DNA from: Aphelenchoides besseyi
Lineage: Eukaryota; Nematoda; Chromadorea; Rhabditida; Aphelenchoididae
Direction: 5' to 3'
Assembly (NCBI GenBank): GCA_024699855.1
Contig: JAMPIQ010000001.1
Span: 372,001 to 436,000 of the forward strand
Length of the DNA: 64,000 nt
Shown here in pieces: positions 12,636 through 24,828 of the stretch. The notes below the pieces were generated by a model that searched no databases, had not been told where the DNA came from, and worked only from the letters and a program-made list of their open reading frames with translations. The position numbers were made by a program, and so were the translations under genes. The first letter of the stretch is position 1. Each line of letters begins with the position of its first letter.

Positions 12636-13890
12636 CTAAATTAACGCTGCTTGTCGTTCCACTTCTTCGTGCAAACGATGAACCTTCTTGATGTGCTCTT
12701 CGTTAAAGTATTCGGCAAAAGCGTCCAAATGAGCGTGTTTCTTCTGCACAGTCATGTACGGATTCTTTGACAGACCAATGCACACGAGTTCCATGAAATG
12801 GGCAATCGGTCCGTCTTTTGGCAGATGCAAAAACTTCTCGTCCACGTACTTGTTTAGGAAGATGTGTTCAGTGAAACTGATCTTAAAGTCTAGGGATAAG
12901 AACAAAACGCTTTGAATGAACTTACATTCGCTTCTTCACCAAGAAGGTACTCATTGTCAATTGGATATGGCCACATCTTTCCTTGTTCTGTCCATTCGAT
13001 TTGCTCTTCAAATGCGTTAGTTGGTCCTGCGGATTTGTTAGTGAGTTCGAGTTTTCGTTTTTCCATTGAATCCCAGAAGCCAAGCGGTGCAGTTTTCGTT
13101 TCTTTACCAGAAAACAAATTCAATGCTCCGCCTGCATTGCCGAAAATCTTTTCCGCCTTTTCGTTCACTTCTACAGGTGATGCCGATCGAGCCAACTGAC
13201 CGAAATTACCAATTGGTGTGTACATTTGACTGGAATTTGAAATCACAAAAAAACCACTTAACAACCTACTCCATCAGTTGGAAGGCAAAGTCATAGAGCT
13301 TCTGTTCGTTTTCACTCATCTGTTGTTTACCAGCCGCTTTCTCATCTAATTGCTTCTGTGTTGCAGCAGCCGTTGAATCGGCTTTCTGCTGCAGCACTTT
13401 GACCGCACGTTCGACCACAGCGTCGGCCATTTTTCGCGCATTCGCAACTTTCATTCCTTGCTGAACGAAACTATTAAAACACTCAACTTCCCAAACAAAC
13501 TTACAGTCATGGCTCGTTGAAAAACTTCGCGTCGTAGAGCGGTTATCGCTTTGGTTGTGTCACGACGAAGATGCGATCGAGACGGCGGAGTTGCCGGCTT
13601 CATTCTCGATTCTTGCAACATTCGTGCGGTGTTCGCAGCTAATTCGTTCAATTGGCTCGGCATTGCGGTATTGTAAGAATCTCTTTCCATTTCGTTCAGT
13701 TTATCCTTCAGCGTTTTGCGTACATCCTGAGTAAATCCACTCAGAACTTTGTCCATCTCCGAAGAATCTGAGCTGCTGAAAAATGACCAGAAAGTCAAAG
13801 CAACGAAAAAGCTGCAACTTACAAGTTTTTTCGTAACAGAATGGAAATCGGTCGAACACCACTGACAGATCTTCGTAGCGAATTCAACAT
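12636..13890 (-). CDS. mrps-31: Mitochondrial ribosomal protein S31
   Basis: Small-subunit protein of the mitochondrial ribosome. The ATG at 13890 gives a mitochondrial leader, [20 protein letters not shown], in a short first exon. An intron of about 47 nt joins it to [10 protein letters not shown]. The middle is helical and charged. The conserved MRPS31 C-terminus is clear: [34 protein letters not shown], then [31 protein letters not shown] and [10 protein letters not shown]. Exons lie at about 13890-13823, 13770-13506, 13454-13268, 13226-12927 and 12888-12636. The C-terminal 150 residues make the assignment firm; the N-terminal half is poorly conserved, as usual for this protein. Confidence 0.9.
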
Positions 13891-14694
13891 CTCGATTCAA
13901 CAACTTTTTCCGATTATCTAACCTTAGAAAACGAAGTTCTCAACCGCCTGAAAAAGTCGAGTTTCCTCGTTCGGGTCAACTCTCTCGCTCATTTAAGCTC
14001 TTCGTTGCTGATGAGGAAGAAAAGCAATGAGAAGACAACAGAAGATGACGCGTCAATGTCTCGCGCTATAGCTCTTCATCTTGTGTTTCGCATGTTTAGC
14101 GCTAATCCACAAGTGTTTTCAGTCGATCAGCGAATTATGAAACTTTTGCTTTTTTCCATCGTTTATCATTGCAAACTTTTTTGATAAGACCGCCCTTTCG
14201 AGGGTTCCTATGTTCGCCGATTGAATACCCCGTAAGTATTAATCTTCGAGCACATTTGATAGACGATTGACCGATGAACTGTTGACATTGAAGAGGTCTG
14301 TGGTGTTTATTGTGGAATACGTGGCTCGAAAAGGTTTCCGTTCGGACTCATCAGTTCGAACCGGGTGTTTACATTTCACACTTCGCCCACAGAGCGCAAA
14401 GCCTTCTGTGAAAATTGCGGTTTTCTGGAAAGGCGGACTGGAATATCGACTTTTTCTCGGAACGTTCTTTTCGGAAGGCGCTTTTCGTCGTCTTTTTTGT
14501 CCAAAAAAGTAGTCAATGTCCGTAAAGTCCCGAGTATCACGGCGTTCGATAGAATCGAAAAAACCCGATCGACAACGCGTTTCAAAATATTATTGTAATC
14601 ACGATGTTTCTAAAAGCGTGTGAATCATTTGCGTGTTTGTTTGATCGACGCTAAACACGCTTTAGGTTCATTTCTGCATTTCCATCGTAAAAAG
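13891..14694. other. Divergent intergenic region between mrps-31 and the V-ATPase gene
   Basis: Probably a shared promoter region for the two divergently read genes. Frames such as 14267-14512 plus and 14376-14585 minus overlap each other and show no domain. An open frame continues upstream of the ATG at 14695 to 14620, but homology starts at [10 protein letters not shown]. Confidence 0.4.
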
Positions 14695-17600
14695 ATGGAC
14701 GCCATTCATCGCAGCGAAGAGATGTGCCTCGCGCAGCTTTTCCTTCAGAACGAAGCTGCGTACGCGTGTGTTGCCGAGTTGGGCGAACTGGGGGTTGTAC
14801 AGTTTCGAGATCTGAATCCTGAAGTCAATCCATTTCAACGTAAATATGTCAAAGAAATTCGTCGATGCGATGAGATGGAACGCAAACTTCGTATGTTATT
14901 CTTTCGATTTGTGTTCACTTGTCGTTTAGGTTTTTTGGAGCGTGAGATTAAGAAGGATATGATTCCAATGTTGGACACCGGTGAGAATCCTGAAGCACCA
15001 CAAGCTCGCGAAATGTTCGATTTGGAAGCCACGTTCGATAAACTCGAGACCGAACTGCGAGAAGTGAATCAGAACGAAGAGACGTTGCGGAAGAATTTTG
15101 CCGAACTCACCGAACTGAAGCACATTCTCCGCAAAACTCAACAGTTTTTCGAAGAGGTTGGTTAAAATTCCCGAACAGTTGTTTTGACCCAGAAATCGCC
15201 ATTTCGTTTGTGAACTTGATTTTTGTTTGGTGATAGTTATTTCTGAGTTTTTGTTGTTATTAACCTTCAACTTTTCCTCGAAGGCATCGTCGGAGAATTC
15301 GTTTGAGAACAATTCGAGTGCTGCCGAAACTACATTTAACATCGGAGAGGATACAATGCGAAGTTGGGAACAACGAAGATTAGAGTAAGTTGATGATCGT
15401 CAGTTTTGTGTTTGTCCGCTTTTGCTTCATGAGTTTTAATTGCCTATTAGTTAGTAAAGCGAACCTTTTGTTTGATGGTGATTGATGGGTCGTAGATGTT
15501 TGTTTTGTCAAAAACACACTAATTTATTCAAAATTGCTTTTTTGAAGAGTGACAGTGAACGTCAAGCCTTAGACGTTCTTGGTCATGAAGATGGATCACC
15601 TATGGGTACGTCGGATGGGGCCCGTTTGATCGAACAACAAGCCGATCCACATAACGCAAAAGCGCAGTTGAAGTAGGAAAGAGGGCCAAAGAAGGGGATA
15701 AGCAATGATTGCAGATAGAAGAAAGACTAAGAATGAACGAAAACTTTTTAGATTTGTTGCCGGTGTCATTCAACGTGAACGTTTGCCTGCGTTCGAACGT
15801 TTGTTGTGGCGAGCGTGTCGTGGTAACGTCTTCCTTCGTCAATCCGAAATCGCTGAGTCACTAATCGACGCTGCATCCGGAATCTCAGTGAACAAAAGTG
15901 TCTTTATCATTTTCTTTCAAGGTGAACAGTTGAAATCACGAGTTCGCAAGATCTGTGAGGGATTCAACGCCACTTTATATCCATGTCCTGACACACCGCA
16001 AGAGCGTCGAGAAATGAGCATTGGAGTAAGTGGAATGTCAACTAACTCCTTCAATAGTTCACTTTTAGGTCATGACACGAATCGAAGATCTGAAAACGGT
16101 TCTCGGACAAACTCAAGATCACAGACATCGAGTTTTGGTGGCTGCAGCAAAAAATGTTCGAATGTGGATGGCAAAAGCTGCCAAAATCAAAGCCATCTAC
16201 CACACTTTGAATTTGTTGAATTTGGAACATACACAAGTAAGCTCGTTAAAATCATTTACGTTCGATATTCGTTCTTGTAGAAATGTCTGATTGCCGAGTG
16301 TTGGTGTCCGGTGGCTGATTTGGATCGCATTCAAATGGCACTGAAACGTGGAAGTGTAAGTTTTTGACTAACCAATATATTCATTTGGAAATTTAGGAAG
16401 AAAGTGGAAGTACCGTGCCGTCAATTTTGAATCGAATGGAAACTACAGAGCAACCGCCGACTTTCCATCGAACAAACAAGTTCACTCGTGGCTTTCAAAA
16501 CATTGTGGATGCGTATGGAATTGCTTCTTATCGAGAGATCAATCCCGCTCCGTATACGATGATCTCGTTTCCATTTCTTTTTGCGCTGATGTTCGGCGAT
16601 TTGGGCCACGGAATCATCATGTTTCTTGCGGCTGCTTTCTTGATTCTGAAGGAAAAACATTTGGAATCTGCTCGGATCAAAGATGAGGTGACCATCCAGT
16701 TTCATCATTCGCTCAACATTCTCCTCTTCAGATCTTTCAAACATTTTTTGGAGGTCGATACGTGATCGTTTTGATGGGCATCTTCTCCATCTACACAGGA
16801 CTCATCTATAACGATTGCTTCAGCAAGTCGTTCAATTTGTTTGGATCATCGTTTTTGAGTCCGTTCAGCGATGCGGAGCTTCGAAAATGGGCAGACGTGA
16901 ATCCCGAAGAAACCAAGTTTCTCGTTCCCGAGCATCAGGATTTGAGCGGTGGACCATACCCGATTGGAGTTGATCCGGTTTGGAATCTGGCCGAACAGAA
17001 CAAACTCAACTTTTTGAATTCGATGAAAATGAAAGGCTCTGTTTTGATAGGAATTACTCAAATGACCTTCGGTGTTATTCTTAGTTATCACAACCACAAG
17101 TAAGTCGTTGATAGTTAAGTGGTTAGTGAGTTGTCCAACGAAGTTTAATTTCTCGTTTGTTCCAAAGAACGGGAAATCGAATTTGGGTTGGTAGATCGAA
17201 GTTGACAACTTGATAACGGCTAACTGGTCAACTTGATTGGTTGGTTAGAAGAGTTGCTACAATGGTTTTTGAATTCAAAATCTTAATCTCACTGTTCAGA
17301 TACTTCAACTCTCGTCTCGACATCCTCTACATGTTCATTCCGCAAATGATCTTCTTGAGTTCAATTTTCATTTACTTGTGTTTGGAAATTCTGGCCAAAT
17401 GGATTTTCTTCAGTGCAACGGTATTCCGTTGGACACACAAACTAATTTGTCAAACACTTTCAGCCCGGCTACGTACTCGGCTATTACTATCCCGGGTCGA
17501 ACTGCGCTCCTTCACTTCTCATTGGTCTGATCAACATGTAAACTTCAAAAAGAAGAATTCGCTTTTAATTTGCTGTTTCTAGGTTTATGATGAAGAGTCG

Positions 17601-18852
17601 TGAAAGTGGATTTGTTGTCGACAACAAGCCGGGAGGTGACACATTGGACATGTGTCATTTGAACTACTGGTGGCCTGGTCAAGTAAGAAGCCTTTTTATT
17701 TGACATTCTCTATTAAGACAAGAGTATTTTGCGTAACAAAAACTTCAAACTTTTAGCCATTTTTTGAAAGACTTTTCCTTTTGGCAGCAATGTTCTGCGT
17801 CCCAGTGATGCTGTTTGCTAAGCCCTATTTCCTGTGGAAAGAAAACAAAGATCGAGGCGGCGGTAGTCCGCATCAGCAATTGGTAATCCCGACTTTCAGT
17901 TCGTTAATTTTCAGGCGGTTGCGGAACGTGTGCTGATCGGATTGTCTGTGATTGTGATTCCTGTAATGTTGTTTATGAAACCGTTTTGTCTTTGGCTGAA
18001 GAATAGAAAGAAACCGAAACTTCCGCATCACAACGTTCTGATTGTTGACTCAGCAGACGCCGATTACGAAGCGCATCCTCAGGTTCGCTTCTTGTAAATC
18101 TGTTTGTTGTGATTTCAATGTTTATTTGTCATTCTTTTCTAACATTTTTATTGTTCGTTCATTGATTGTTTGTCATTGTCGCCGTTTCCAACGATCATCA
18201 CGACAGCTTTCTAGTGCAGATCCGCAACCGTCTTTCTTTTTTGTTCGTTTGATAACCAAAAATGTTTAGACCGTTCGAGCGGATGTTGATGACGATTCAA
18301 TTCAATTCCATAGCGAAGAACCGCGAGTGAAGCCGAGTGGAGGACATGGCCATGGTCACGTAGATGGACCGGTGAGGGAGGTCGTTCAAATGACATTGAC
18401 AACTGAGTTTTCAGTTCGATTTGGGCGATACAATGGTCTATCAAGCCATTCACACCATTGAGTTTGTTCTCGGCTGCATTTCACATACTGCTTCTTATCT
18501 TCGGCTCTGGGCTTTATCGTTGGCTCATGCACAGCTCTCTGACGTTCTTTGGTCAATGGTTTTTCGTCAATCTTTGGCATCTAGCGGATATGTTGGTGCT
18601 GTGTCAATGTACTTGATTTTCTTCGTCTTTGGCACGCTGACCATCTCGATTCTCGTCTTGATGGAAGGACTGTCCGCTTTCTTGCATGCGCTTCGATTGC
18701 ATTGGTAAGGAATAATACTCGACTGTTAACAGTCGTTCATTTGCAGGGTTGAATTCCAAAGCAAGTTCTATGTTGGCCAAGGATACGAATTCACTCCGTT
18801 CTCCTTCGAAAAGATCCTTGAAGAGACACGAGCCGAAGAAGATGCGATTTAA
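14695..18852 (+). CDS. unc-32: V-type proton ATPase 116-kDa subunit a
   Basis: Membrane V0 subunit a, which couples rotation of the proteolipid ring to proton transport. Start 14695 matches the family opening [18 protein letters not shown]. The cytosolic N-terminal half shows [54 protein letters not shown] and [13 protein letters not shown]. The membrane half shows [48 protein letters not shown] and the proton-path helix [20 protein letters not shown] with its essential arginine, then [16 protein letters not shown]. The end is DAIEED-like (EEDAI) at 18852. About 15 exons with introns of 32-90 nt. Two homologous exons sit side by side at 17757-17882 and 17915-18082. The gene symbol follows C. 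elegans unc-32, which is known for mutually exclusive exons; other nematode a-subunit paralogues cannot be excluded. Confidence 0.93.
17757..18082 (+). other. Tandem duplicated exon pair inside the V-ATPase a gene
   Basis: Exon A (17757-17882, 126 nt) and exon B (17915-18082, 168 nt) both start and end on codon boundaries. They encode related segments: [21 protein letters not shown] versus [21 protein letters not shown], each followed by aromatic residues, LW and a charged loop. Only one such segment exists in other a subunits. The intron between them is just 32 nt, which may be too short to be spliced and so enforce a choice of one. Confidence 0.7.
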
Positions 18853-19258
18853 TTTCTGTGCCAACAGCTCCCTTACTTCTCATGCTAATCACTATTTTCA
18901 TAAACCTGTCTCTATCGTATTCACTTGTATGCCTGTAAATTGGTGAATTTCAAGAAGAAAAATTCGTAGCAATCAGTCTTGTTGATCTCATTACCGAACT
19001 GTTCGTTTATGTTACAAAATGGGAAGCCAATCACGATGAAAGGTTGTAGAAATTAAGGGGAAGTGTTTGTACAATTCGAAATCGATTGTGAGAGTGAGTG
19101 TGCGGTTGTACGGATTGAAGAGAATAAACTGTTCCATCGGCAAATTCAATCAGTAAGTAAGTGGGTGCACAGAACAATTGACTACGAGTGCAGAAGTAAC
19201 GGGTTGATTGGTTAGTTATATGAAGAAAAGGAATTAAAGGTGAATAGATTTGCGTCGT
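18853..19258. other. Convergent 3' ends, no gene seen
   Basis: Separates the V-ATPase gene (plus) from TMEM50 (minus). AATAAAC near 19126 could be a polyadenylation signal. No coding frame of note. Confidence 0.4.
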
Positions 19259-19856
19259 TTAGTATCCGTTCTCTTCGGTACGTCCGAATTTGTAGACCAA
19301 AGAAGCGCAGAAGATCAAAAAGTTGTTCAGAAAGAGCGCAACACCCGGCCATTTTGGATCGTTGCCTTGACGAAGAACGTAGTCGCTAAACATCAACCAC
19401 AACGCAGCAACCAACGACGAGAATGAAAGGATGAATGCGAACATCATCCACAAACGAGCACCTGAAATTCAGTTCAAATAGGTACTTTTGTTTCATTAGC
19501 AACTACCTCGATTAGCTTCACTCGCATAACTGTCTTGGAGATGAAGATTGGAAACAGCATTGACCCTAAAACATATTTCAATTATCAAACTTCTCTTTCG
19601 ATCTCACATGAACATTGCGATACAACTGGCGATTGTAACCAAAACGTAAACGTTGTTCCAATCGGCTTTTCCCGTCGACGCCGCTGTGTCGATGTAAAGC
19701 CAAATACCAAGTGAGAACTAAACATACTAATTGAAGTTTCAGTTAACAGAATGAACCAACCAAAATGCCCGATCCAATCGACGACAATTGATTGCGACGA
19801 ATCGACCAGTCGATGTCGTGGAAACGGTTTTGCAATTCGCCCAAGAAAGCGGCCAT
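19259..19856 (-). CDS. TMEM50 family four-helix membrane protein
   Basis: Small integral membrane protein of the TMEM50A/SMP1 family, thought to act in the endomembrane system; exact role unknown. The start MAAFLGELQNRFHDIDWSIR at 19856 matches the family N-terminus, with the IDW motif just before the first helix. Exons encode SSIGSGIL, a helix after TGKADWNNVYVLVTIASC, the signature MVNAVSN, and GARLWMMFAFILSFSSLVA. The end is FLNNFLIFCASLVYKFGRTE, closing at 19259. The length of about 155 residues equals the usual size. An in-frame upstream ATG at 19994 exists, but homology favours 19856. Confidence 0.9.
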
Positions 19857-20083
19857 ATTTTTCGTTAAATCGCAACCTAAAATCTTCGAGATTAGGGTCG
19901 AATAGCCGACCAACACAAAGATAACGCTTTTCAACGAAAAGCTCAAGTGCAAAGCGACTTGTCGTGAAGGGATTTCTTCGCATTGTTCAGTCAATTTATT
20001 TGTAGTGGTAAGAGAAAACGATTAACAATTAACAAAAAATGTCCAACATGCAGTCTAACAACTAAGATTTCTGAAAGGCACTT

Positions 20084-22572
20084 TCAACGATTGCAGTTAC
20101 TTTGACCACAACATTTATCCAATTCCCAGCCAAGTTGAAGTTCATCGATGGGTGTGGTTTTGGCTTTCGGTTGAAGACCGTAACGATGTTGACTATTCCA
20201 CAGCTCTCCGTATTTGCTACCCGGTCGTGACAACAACTGCGAATGTGAACCCCATTCACGAACCTGTCCGTTTTCGAGAACGTAAATAACGTCCGCATCA
20301 ACGATTGTTGCTAAACGATGAGCAATGAAAAGCGATGTTCTACCACTAGCCGCCTGTTTCAATGAGTTCATGATGTTTTCTTCGGTTATGGCATCCAACG
20401 CCGAAGTCGCTTCGTCGTACACAATGATATTTGCGTTCTTGAGAATTGCTCGTGCAATAGCAACCCGTTGCTTTTCACCACCAGAAATTTTCAGTCCACG
20501 CTCACCGACCATCGTTTCGTAGCCGTCCGGCATTCGAAGAATCGCTTCGTGCAAGTTGGCCATTCGCGATACTTCATAGACCTTCAATCAATGAAAACAA
20601 TGTTACGGATTTCAGAACTTACTTCTTCTCTAGTTGCATTCGTGTTTCCGTAGAGTAGATTGTAGTAGATCGTATCGTGAAACAAAACAGCGTCTTGCGG
20701 AACCACCGAAATTGCGTTTCGTAGACTTTGAAGCGTAACATTTCTAATATCTTCGTTGTTCACGGTCACACGTCCCGATTCAACGTCATAGAGTCGATAA
20801 AGCAATCTGACAACAGTCGACTTTCCTGATCCCGATCCACCGACCAACGCCGCCTTCTTACCGGTCGGAACTTCGAATGTCAGACTGTTAAGAATAGGCG
20901 GTTGATCGGGTACATAGCTATACTTCGCTCAATAAAATAGAAGCAATCAGGCCCGACATACCCAAAGACCACGTTTTCAAAGCGAATTGTCGATTTGTTT
21001 TGTGAAACAACAAGTGAACGAGCATCCGGCTTCTCAACAATTTTGCTTTTGAGTTCTAACAACGAGAACATTGTTTGCCTAAAACAACCGCTGAATTACA
21101 ATTCGTAGATTTCAATCTTACATATCTTGAAGCCCTTGACGAACCTCTCGATAAACCGATCCTAAGAAATTCAACGGCATCGAGAGTTGGAAAAGAAGTG
21201 TGTTGACCATCACAAGATCTCCGACGTTCATTGTTCCTGAAAACAAACGCCAAATTGAACCCCAAAAAATTCGTTTCAACCGTTTTGAATGTTACTTGCA
21301 GCCAATGCCATCAGTCCGATCATTCCAGCGCTGAAGATTGCATTCTGAACGAAATTCAAAGTTGCCAAACTGGACGACGTTTTTAACGATGCTACTTCAT
21401 ACTTCTTCAGAAAGTGATTGTATCGGTCTGCTTCGAACTTTTCGTTTGTAAAATACTGAAAAGCAAACGTTCATTGAATGCTCACGCTCTAACTCTCACT
21501 TTCACTGTTTCGTAGTTAATTAACGAATCAATAGCGCGACTACTCGCGTCGTTATCCGCCTGATTCATGTGATGTCGAAACTTGGTTCTCCACAGTGTAA
21601 TCCCAATTGTCGCAGCCGCATAAGTCGCCACTGTTCCCATTGTTACAAGCGTAAAGTCGGTACCACATTTCACATACTAAATTTCAATCGATTCACAAAT
21701 ACATTTCTTATTCATCACATACGAATATCCCAGCAACCAACGAGACCTCCACTATCGTAGGAACAATGTTGAATACCAAGGCGTTTAGAACGTAGCTCAT
21801 TCCTCTCGTCCCACGATCGATAGCCTTGGACAAGGCACCGGTCTGTCGGCCCAAATGAAAAGATAGGTCGAGGCTGTGCAGGTGCAGAAAAATACGATGA
21901 GCAATCGAACGAACCGAATGCTGAGCAACTTTGGCGAAAACTGCATTCCGCAGCTCGTTAAAAAGTGCAGAGCCGGCACGTGCTGTTCCATCTAAACTCA
22001 AAATCAAAAAACAACTTCACGACCAAACAAACTCACAGGCAATGATCAGGGCGATTCCGGTGGTTATCAGAGCGTTCGGTGCATCTTCCATCGTGAGTTT
22101 GAAGGTCTCGGGCGCCTTCTCGTTGTAGTAATTGATCACATCGCGCAGCAGAAAGGGAATGTAAACGTTCAGAAGCTGAAACACAAAATACAGAGATTTT
22201 CTCCAGACATTTTCATTTCTCACTTTTGCTGCGCCCAACAACGCTAATGCAATTAATACTCGCCTTTTGATTTTGCTGTTTCCTTTCGGCCAAACATACT
22301 GGAATAAGCGTCGTGCGATTTGTCGATTTGATGGCGGAGGAACGTTGATTCCCTGGAAATTTCCGCTTCAACTCTGCGGCTTCAACGAAAACTCACGGTT
22401 ATTGGCACACCGGGAGCAGGACCGCTGTGCAGAAACGCCAATCGGAAGTTTTGTGGGATCGAAAAAACGAAACAACTCAACGAACTCACTCAATCGATCT
22501 CACCTTCACAAACGACGAACCGCCGACACGTGATATCCGCAACAGATTACGACACACGCAGTTCATAGCCAT
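20084..22572 (-). CDS. abtm-1: Mitochondrial ABC transporter ABCB7/Atm1 type
   Basis: Half-transporter of the inner mitochondrial membrane that exports a sulphur or glutathione compound needed for cytosolic iron-sulphur protein assembly. ATG at 22572 opens a mitochondrial leader ([17 protein letters not shown]), followed by a 28-nt exon (22424-22397) encoding GPAPGVPIT. The membrane part shows [52 protein letters not shown] and the ADNDA...[10 protein letters not shown] signature of the Atm1 group. The ATPase part has Walker [10 protein letters not shown], signature [16 protein letters not shown], Walker [13 protein letters not shown] and the H-loop AHRLATI. C-terminus ends near [10 protein letters not shown]. 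About 12 exons with introns of 40-60 nt. Placing the first donor at GTTTGT is needed to keep the frame, so the exon 1/exon 2 joint is the weakest part. Confidence 0.92.
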
Positions 22573-23160
22573 CAGAATTTTCGTGAATTTGGACGATCAG
22601 GAGCTTAATGCGATTCACATCAGAGAAAACAACCGAATTTAACCACGCGGGTTTGTAAGTATGTTTATCGTCAGCAGCAAAACGATGAAAAAGCGAGTCG
22701 ATTTCGTTGTCTTGAGAGTTGAATCTCGAAGCAACTTTCACTGTTTGTCAACTTTATGTCAATGCTCATTTCTACGGATAACCGTAATTTTACCGTTGGA
22801 TGTTGCAAGTAATCTTTGACTTGTGTACGATCTGTTCCCCATCATTGCAATCTTGGGGCGATCGACGTGAATCAACGGATCGCAGACCACAACTCCGAAT
22901 TGCTCACTCGAATGTTTTTTCGTTTCCAAATCGAACGGAAATGTCACTCGAACGCTGACTCGACATATTCGAACTCAGTCGATGGAATGGAAGAATGAGC
23001 AACTGAACTTTTACGTGTAAACTAATTGGTCTCTGCAATGAAACATGCCCACCGAATGAACATATTGAAGCGTGTATTTAAGGCGATCAACGGCCAACAG
23101 TTCGAACACGACAATCGCAGTTTGAGCGAACCGCCTCTGCCGTTTCAGCTCGACAGCAAA
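22573..23160. other. Divergent promoter region with TATA-like element
   Basis: Lies between abtm-1 and the His-rich micro-exon gene. No supported coding frame. Contains the likely promoters of both genes. Confidence 0.45.
23075..23081 (+). promoter_or_regulatory. TATA-like box of the His-rich micro-exon gene
   Basis: GTATTTAAGG ends about 80 nt before the ATG at 23161. The spacing resembles the TATATAAA element upstream of the gene at 11880. Confidence 0.45.
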
Positions 23161-24505
23161 ATGGTGAGTTTCATCGATTATTGACATTCATTCACGTATT
23201 TCAGCGTTCGCTTATCTTCGTCGGTCTTTTGGTTTTGCCGTTGGCAATCCAAGCCAAGTAGGTTTTTTGAGTGAACGAACTCGTTGAAGGTCTTCATGTT
23301 TTTTAGGTACGATTGGTTCAGTGTGTTCGAACCGAGTCATCACTCCGTGGAAGATTATGATGGATTCCGTTACGACGATAGCAGCAGCAGTGAGAGCAAT
23401 GAGTACGGTGATGTAAGTTTAATAAAATCAAGCAAATATGCAATGATTCATTTAAGGATTACGGCAAACATCACAAACATCACCACGACGTAAGTTTTAT
23501 AACTCATAACGTAAATCGATCGTTTAGCACGACGACTATTTGCATGGGGGTTATGTGAGATAGCTATTGGATAATCAAAAATGTTCGCAATTGTTTTCAG
23601 GACTCCGATTCTCATTCTAAAGAATACGGACACAAACGACATCACCACAAGAAACAGTAAGTAATATGAACTGATTTTTCAAGAATCATGATTTTAGTCA
23701 TGACCATTACGGATCTGACTCTCACGAACATTACGGACACAAAAAACAGTAAGTATGAGGATACTGAATAACTTCTAGTTTGTTTTTTCTTCAGTCACGG
23801 TCATGTCTACGATCATTTCGATCACGACGTAAGTTACACAGAAGTATAAAGCTACAGTATGCGCCCTTCAGAACTACCAAAACGACTACGACTCTCATTC
23901 TCATGAAGATTATGGTATGTCAAAAGAAACGAATAAACATTTCAGTACTGTCTTAGGTCATCACGGACATCACAAAAAACAGTAAGTTATAAGCTGGAAA
24001 TGTGTCTTAAAACCTTAACTATTGCAAATTATCCAAAAAAACTACGTTTGCTATTTGTTTTGACGTTCAAAATCTTGGGATTCAACTTCTTATTTTAATC
24101 TTTTCATTTTGGACTTTTAGCCACGACAGCTATGGCTCGGATTCTCACTCGCACGAACACTACGGACACAAAAAACAGTAAGTGATTGGATACCCTTCGT
24201 ATCAACTAGGAGGTTTTGCTGATTTAACAATCTACTTTCACGGTCATTATAGTTTCTTTGTAATGACAAGTTTTCAGTCACGACAGTTACGGATCTGACT
24301 CCCATTCGCACGAATACGGACACGGTCATCACAACAAACAGTAAGTTGGAATGACCAGTTAGTTAACCGGCAGCATTTCAGTCAGTACTTCTCACACGTG
24401 CCATTGTACCCACACAGTAAGTTCAAATAACCAATGATTTTTGACTAATAAGCTCGTTTAGATTACTACAGCAGCAGTGAGTCGTACGAAGGCCACGACT
24501 ACTGA
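23161..24505 (+). CDS. Secreted His-rich micro-exon gene
   Basis: Splice signals give 14 exons totalling 630 nt, a clean 209-residue protein. Sizes are 3 (ATG alone), 53 (23205-23257), 106, 33, 27, 56, 51, 34, 43, 25, 57, 63, 35 and 44 nt. Exon 2 encodes a signal peptide (RSLIFVGLLVLPLAIQA). The next exon is acidic (YDDSSSSESNEYGD). Later exons repeat HDSYGSDSHSHEHYGHKKQ-type units, rich in His, Asp, Ser and Tyr. Several exons (51, 57 and 63 nt) begin and end in phase 2, so they can be skipped in frame. The last exon ends YYSSSESYEGHDY. The density of His and acidic residues suggests metal binding (zinc or copper) or a pH-sensitive coacervating secretion; this is inference from composition. 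AATAAAG lies about 90 nt after the stop. I know no family match. Confidence 0.75.
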
Positions 24506-24828
24506 GCTGGAGGTTGTTGAGCACGAGAAATCTCCGATCGAGCTTTTTTGTTTTTTGCTTTCCGTAAATTTTCTGTTTTCTTGTCGCTAAATAAAGAAAT
24601 CAATTCAATTAATCCTGCTTGTTAGAATTTAAAAAGTTGAAACGAAAGTTTATTCGAACGACGAAGTCACTTTTTGCTGATTACTAGACAATGATCGTTC
24701 TAAAAGCAAGAACATTATGAAGAGCTTTTTTGCAAGTTTACTTCAGCTCTTGGACCACGAAAGGTAGCTGATTGAAAACAATCTTTTTTCATCGAGTTTC
24801 TCCACTCGACTGTTACTGAGCGGATGAT

